Origin: Hepatocystis sp. ex Piliocolobus tephrosceles
Lineage: Eukaryota; Apicomplexa; Aconoidasida; Haemosporida; Plasmodiidae
Direction: 5' to 3'
DNA: 12,500 nucleotides
Assembly (NCBI GenBank): GCA_902459845.2
Contig: CABPSV020000276.1
Location: forward strand, 1 to 12,500
Shown: positions 8,937-12,500 of the stretch, one piece after another
Layout: the number at the start of each line of letters is the position of its first letter
How positions within the stretch are numbered: position 1 is the stretch's first letter
Made by a program: the position numbers and the translations under genes
Notes under the pieces: model-generated
Database searches by the model: none
The model's input: the letters and a program-made list of their open reading frames with translations, nothing else
Told to the model about the DNA's origin: nothing

Positions 8937-8939
8937 ATA

Positions 8940-8990
<51 letters not shown>

Positions 8991-9053
8991 TACATGACTA
9001 GCTATGTTTTTCCTTTTTTTTTATGTTACTTTATAACATTTATTGTTGTTACA

Positions 9054-9259
9054 TTATACCACCATTGCATTATTCCATTTTTTTTTTTTTTTTTTTTTTT
9101 CTTCAGAGCCTTGTTGTAAATCTTGTAACGATTTATTTTCAAATGTCACAAACTGTTGAGTTAGCTTAAAAAATAAAAGGAATTTTTTTTTTTTTTTTTT
9201 TGTCATATATGTATATTTAAATATGAACATACATAATTTACTTTGCATATGGTTTTCAT
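9054..9259 (-). CDS. Candidate tiny gene or terminal exon, unassigned
   Basis: I do not recognise this. Minus-strand bases 9164-9054 read LTQQFVTFENKSLQDLQQGS, then Glu-Glu, a Lys run from a poly-A tract, WNNAMVV and stop. This composition is far more protein-like than its surroundings. It follows an acceptor-like TTATTTTTTAAG. Upstream, ATG at 9259 opens MKTICK|GTAAAT, which would join in phase 0 across a 77-nt intron to give a 42-aa product. Alternatively, the importin gene could splice from a TTG|GTAGAC donor at 9817/9816 into 9164, also phase 0, replacing its last ten codons. The plus strand of the same stretch starts with a strong acceptor (T22-CTTCAG, ending 9106) and is also open. These readings compete; at most one is right. 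Confidence 0.3.
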
Positions 9260-9604
9260 CCAAAGTATGCAGGAAAAAAAAAATAAAAATAAAATAAAAA
9301 TAAAATAAAAATTAGTTATAATTTTACTACAAAGGTTAAGTTAAAATAACAAAATAAAATACATGTTAGTTATTATTTTATTGTTTTTACATGTTTTAAA
9401 TGTTAGTGAAAAAAAAAAAAAAAAAAAAGGTAAAAAAGGAAAAATATTAAAAGTGTATGTAGTAAATATTACACGTTTACATGTTTACATATGTTTTTTT
9501 TTTTTTTTTTTTTTTATGAACGATTAATTTAAACAAATTTTAAAATGTAAATAAATGTACCTTCTTTTTTATACATGTGTAGTACCATGTATGATTTTTG
9601 TTAG

Positions 9605-9675
9605 TATTGTTATAGTTGTTTATAGTTGTTTATTGTTGTTTATAGTTGTTTATTGTTGTTTATAGTTGTTTATTT
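9605..9675. repeat. Degenerate 10-bp TTGTTTATAG tandem repeat
   Basis: About seven copies of TTGTTTATAG/TTGTTTATTG occur in the importin 3' flank, followed by a T run of about 33 bases. Confidence 0.85.
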
Positions 9676-9679
9676 AACT

Positions 9680-9714
<35 letters not shown>

Positions 9715-9783
9715 GTTAGTTGGACTAATAAGCTATTATTAACCCCTAACATATTCCATCCCCAGTTCTACTACCATTCCCAA

Positions 9784-12500
9784 TCAATTTTGTGGCTCAG
9801 TATTTTCAACGTCTACCAAGTACTTAATTTTATTAGCTATTTCTTCATTGTACATTTTATTATATTTTGTATAAAAATTATTAGTAGTGTCAAATAAAAT
9901 TTTTAAGGGGTTTATATTATCAAAGAAGCCTTGTCTACATTCATCATCCGAATCACTATAATCTGAATAATCATCATAATTACTATAATAATCTTCATCA
10001 TCTTCATCTTCTTCTTCTTCTTCTTCCTCTTCTTCTAATGCTGCTTGTTTTTTTTTTAATTTTTTTAAATTTTCTTTATCTAATAAAGTACTTAAGTTTG
10101 AAAGATTAGTATTATTTATAATTGTATCAGTATTGTTATTATTAATTGTTGTATCATTTAAATTGTTTACATTAGTAGAATTATTATCAGTACTATTTTC
10201 AGTATAATTTAATAAAGTTTTATCTTTTAAATTATTTTTTTTTCCTAAAGTTTGAATTGTTTTTAACAATTTTAATGTATTTTCATTTGTTGCATCTTCA
10301 TCTTCATCAATATCAATTTCACTATTCTCTTCATCTGATGAGGAGTAAGAATCAGTTGATTTATTTGTTTCATTATCTGCGTTATTTTTAATTTCATGAT
10401 AAGATTGTGCTACATTTGTAATACTTAATAGAAATGTATTTAAATCATTAATATGTATGTTAATATTATCTTTATGCATATTTTGTATAATTGAACTCAT
10501 TGCAAGAATATACAATTTTCTAGTATGATTCATTTTTATATCTTCTAAATTTGTTAAAAATAATAAAATTTCTTTTGTTTTATTGATATTATTAAAAAAG
10601 TTAAAAAAAATATCTATATCGTAGATTAAAATAGAATAAAACAATCTTTGTATATATTCAAGACTAACTTTACTTAATAAATCATCATCGTATGAACTAT
10701 AGGAACTGTTATTATCATCATATTCATCTTCCTCTCCAATTGTGTTTGTTTGATTAGAAGATAACAATTTTTGATTTTGTCCATTGTTATTATTTTGTAA
10801 ATTAATTTTTTTTTTATTCATTAAAAGTTGTATTTCATCATGTTTAAATAATTTTGCAGAAAAAGCTGTTAATACTGGTACAACTAATTCATTAACCCCT
10901 TTTGTATTTACGGTAGCTTCAAATAAAATAAAAAATAATTTAGAACTGTATTTGACAATTTTCGAATGTAAAGCAAATATACCTAATCTGTATAACATAT
11001 GAATATATTTCAAACCATATTTTTCACTATAAATATTAATAAAATTAAGAGCATCTTTTGATAAAATATTATCAAACACACCTAAGGAAAAGGATATATC
11101 GTAAATGTAATCATAATAATAAGTGTCTACATTATTTTTATCTGTTAATATCACTTCTGTACTTAAAATTAAATTAGGATTTGTTTTTATTATACTTAAC
11201 TCTTTTTCTTTCAATTCGTTATCCATATTAAAATAAAAAATATTAAATAAATTTTCAAATCGCATATATACTTGTTCATCTATATCTAAATAATAAGTAA
11301 TATTTGTAAAAAGAGCTAAAGCTTCTTCTAAATAATCAACAGATGGACATTTAAAAGTTTCATCTATAACTACATATAAATAAGAAAGTGTATATTTATA
11401 AATATTTGCTTTATTACTTTCGTCTACTGCATCTAGTAAGCTTGATATAGCATTGAGAATTGAAATTATGAGCGAATTTAGATCCATATCATCAGTTTCT
11501 TTTGTTTTTTTTGTATCTTCTAAAAGATTAGTATCAACTTGTGCATTATTTGTGTTTAACATACTATTTTGTTCACCCATCTGGTTATAACTACTTTTTA
11601 ATTCATTTTGTTTTTCATTTCCAGTTATTTCATTTGTTTCTTCTTTTTGATTTATTAAATAAACAAAACTAGTACACATTGCTATTGTTACATCTTTTAC
11701 ATAAGGTGATATATAATCTTTAAATGTATATGCTAGATTATCTAAAGTCATAACTACATTTTCACATTTTACTTCTTTAATTACATTTAATAAACGTTCA
11801 ATAAGTATAGGTATCGTTTTTATAATTAAATTTTGTAACAAATCATTCTGTATTTTAAAAAATTTTTTTATATTCGATGCACTAGCTACTCGTATTAGTA
11901 AACTATCACTACTCATATGATTTAAAATAATTTCATAATTTTGTAATATACTATTAATATCAACAAATTCTTTTATTTTTTTAACAAAACAACAATAAGT
12001 TACTATAGCTTGATAACAAATAAAATAATTAGGACTTTGTAAATCTTTTTCAATATATAACTTTAAAAATTGTTCAACATTCATATTTCTTTTTTTATCA
12101 CACATTCGACAATGTAAACATTCAAGTAATTGCATTGATCCATATTTGTATTTACAATAATTATTAAATAAAATTCTTTTAATATAATTTTCAGAATATT
12201 TTTTATTATTTAACATTATATTACCATTATTATGAATATTAGTTGTATTATTATTTATTATTATATCTCCAGGTTGATAACTATATATACCTTCACAATT
12301 TTGGTTATATGTGTTCATATAACTTATACATAATTCAAAAATATCTGTTATGTGGTTGTTACCTCGATATCTAGTTAAATCTAATACAAAATTAATAGCA
12401 TTTGTTTTTTTATTTTCCAACATATAATTATTAAACTGATTCATAGTAAAATCATATTCATCAAATTCCAGTTTTTCAATATCTTCATTATCGTAACAAA
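9784..12500 (-). CDS. Importin-7-like nuclear transport receptor (karyopherin beta), C-terminal part, 5' end off the window
   Basis: The frame is open from the right edge to TGA at 9784-9786, about 904 residues. The ATG at 12444 is not taken as the start. Eighteen codons upstream remain open, and their FDEYDF stretch, running into MNQFNN, fits the conserved DP.E(Y/F)....(Y)DxF block found mid-protein in importin-7/Nmd5/Sxm1. The body consists of HEAT-type helix pairs; SSDSLLIRVASASNIKKF and ENVVMTLDNLAYTFKDYISP match typical HEAT segments of this subfamily. Late in the protein are Ser/Asp/Glu-rich linkers, an Asn-rich segment and a long acidic run (about 10035-9945), then a short helical tail. 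Importin-7 also carries an acidic stretch near its C-terminus. Known role: RanGTP-dependent import of ribosomal proteins, histones and other basic cargo. The N-terminal Ran-binding HEATs lie outside the window. The family is confident; importin-7 versus importin-8 or Sxm1 cannot be separated here. Confidence 0.85.
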   Translation of the reverse strand, partial: CYDNEDIEKLEFDEYDFTMNQFNNYMLENKKTNAINFVLDLTRYRGNNHITDIFELCISYMNTYNQNCEGIYSYQPGDIIINNNTTNIHNNGNIMLNNKKYSENYIKRILFNNYCKYKYGSMQLLECLHCRMCDKKRNMNVEQFLKLYIEKDLQSPNYFICYQAIVTYCCFVKKIKEFVDINSILQNYEIILNHMSSDSLLIRVASASNIKKFFKIQNDLLQNLIIKTIPILIERLLNVIKEVKCENVVMTLDNLAYTFKDYISPYVKDVTIAMCTSFVYLINQKEETNEITGNEKQNELKSSYNQMGEQNSMLNTNNAQVDTNLLEDTKKTKETDDMDLNSLIISILNAISSLLDAVDESNKANIYKYTLSYLYVVIDETFKCPSVDYLEEALALFTNITYYLDIDEQVYMRFENLFNIFYFNMDNELKEKELSIIKTNPNLILSTEVILTDKNNVDTYYYDYIYDISFSLGVFDNILSKDALNFINIYSEKYGLKYIHMLYRLGIFALHSKIVKYSSKLFFILFEATVNTKGVNELVVPVLTAFSAKLFKHDEIQLLMNKKKINLQNNNNGQNQKLLSSNQTNTIGEEDEYDDNNSSYSSYDDDLLSKVSLEYIQRLFYSILIYDIDIFFNFFNNINKTKEILLFLTNLEDIKMNHTRKLYILAMSSIIQNMHKDNINIHINDLNTFLLSITNVAQSYHEIKNNADNETNKSTDSYSSSDEENSEIDIDEDEDATNENTLKLLKTIQTLGKKNNLKDKTLLNYTENSTDNNSTNVNNLNDTTINNNNTDTIINNTNLSNLSTLLDKENLKKLKKKQAALEEEEEEEEEDEDDEDYYSNYDDYSDYSDSDDECRQGFFDNINPLKILFDTTNNFYTKYNKMYNEEIANKIKYLVDVENTEPQN
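9940..10040 (-). repeat. Glu/Asp-Tyr-Ser acidic tract of the importin
   Basis: GAA/GAT triplet-rich DNA codes a run of about nine Glu, then Asp/Glu and Tyr-Ser-Asp repeats. Acidic tracts near the end of importin-7-type receptors are known to contact basic cargo. The length here may be inflated by triplet expansion. Confidence 0.8.

Larger units (their letters stand above)
8937..9783. other. Convergent intergenic region, mostly low complexity
   Basis: This separates the 3' end of the TIC110-like gene from the 3' end of the importin gene and should contain both 3' UTRs and poly-A sites. It holds an A run of about 48 bases (8941-8988), T runs near 9079-9100, 9183-9200, 9495-9515 and 9681-9713, an (AAAAT)n tract (about 9280-9311) and a degenerate TTGTTTATAG repeat. 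Apart from the candidate exon at 9054-9260 I see no coding signal. Confidence 0.6.

Noticed and set aside
9735..9783. GC-richer patch containing a TTAGGGGTTAA-like string resembling a telomere unit on the minus strand
   Set aside because: It is a single copy just past the importin stop codon. No array, so no support for telomeric origin.
9646..9897. Plus-strand open frame of 83 codons
   Set aside because: It begins in a TTGTTTATAG repeat and T33 run and continues antisense to the importin C-terminus.

Overview
The window looks like nuclear DNA of a malaria parasite (Plasmodium). It is extremely A+T-rich, with homopolymer runs of 20-45 bases, (AT)n tracts, Lys/Asn/Ile-rich proteins, and introns that start GTAAGT/GTATAA-like and end in long T tracts followed by CAG or TAG. 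The species cannot be fixed from sequence alone. Asn runs are short and intergenic T/A runs very long, which suggests a lineage other than P. falciparum, but this is a guess. There are no bacterial features: no operons, ribosome binding sites, CRISPR arrays, tRNAs or insertion sequences.

Layout. (1) 1-622: low-complexity DNA, probably the 3' flank of the first gene. (2) 623-1901, minus strand: a small four-exon gene that is easy to miss because no exon exceeds 112 bases. Its four exons join in phase (282 nt, 93 aa) and encode a textbook CX9C-X10-CX9C twin-cysteine protein, the signature of mitochondrial intermembrane-space CHCH proteins. (3) 1902-2242: a short divergent promoter region. On the plus strand it holds a near-perfect intron (2026-2189) that would lie in the 5' UTR of the next gene. 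(4) 2243-8936, plus strand: a gene I resolve into eight in-phase exons (4863 nt, 1620 aa). It has a signal peptide, a basic transit-like stretch, two hydrophobic segments and a long all-helical body. The architecture and several short pattern similarities resemble TIC110 of the chloroplast inner-envelope import machinery, so I propose an apicoplast TIC110-like protein as a hypothesis. (5) 8937-9783: convergent intergenic DNA with one odd 150-base stretch (about 9054-9260) that could be a tiny gene or a terminal exon. (6) 9784-12500, minus strand: the C-terminal part of an importin-7-like nuclear transport receptor, running off the right edge.

Together the genes suggest housekeeping functions for protein traffic into three compartments (mitochondrion, apicoplast, nucleus). 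This is probably coincidental adjacency. The most striking non-coding structure is that three introns of the large gene each carry their own minisatellite with a different unit (12, 16 and 14 bp). The first of these introns is 420 nt, a multiple of three and free of stops, so its retention would stay in frame.
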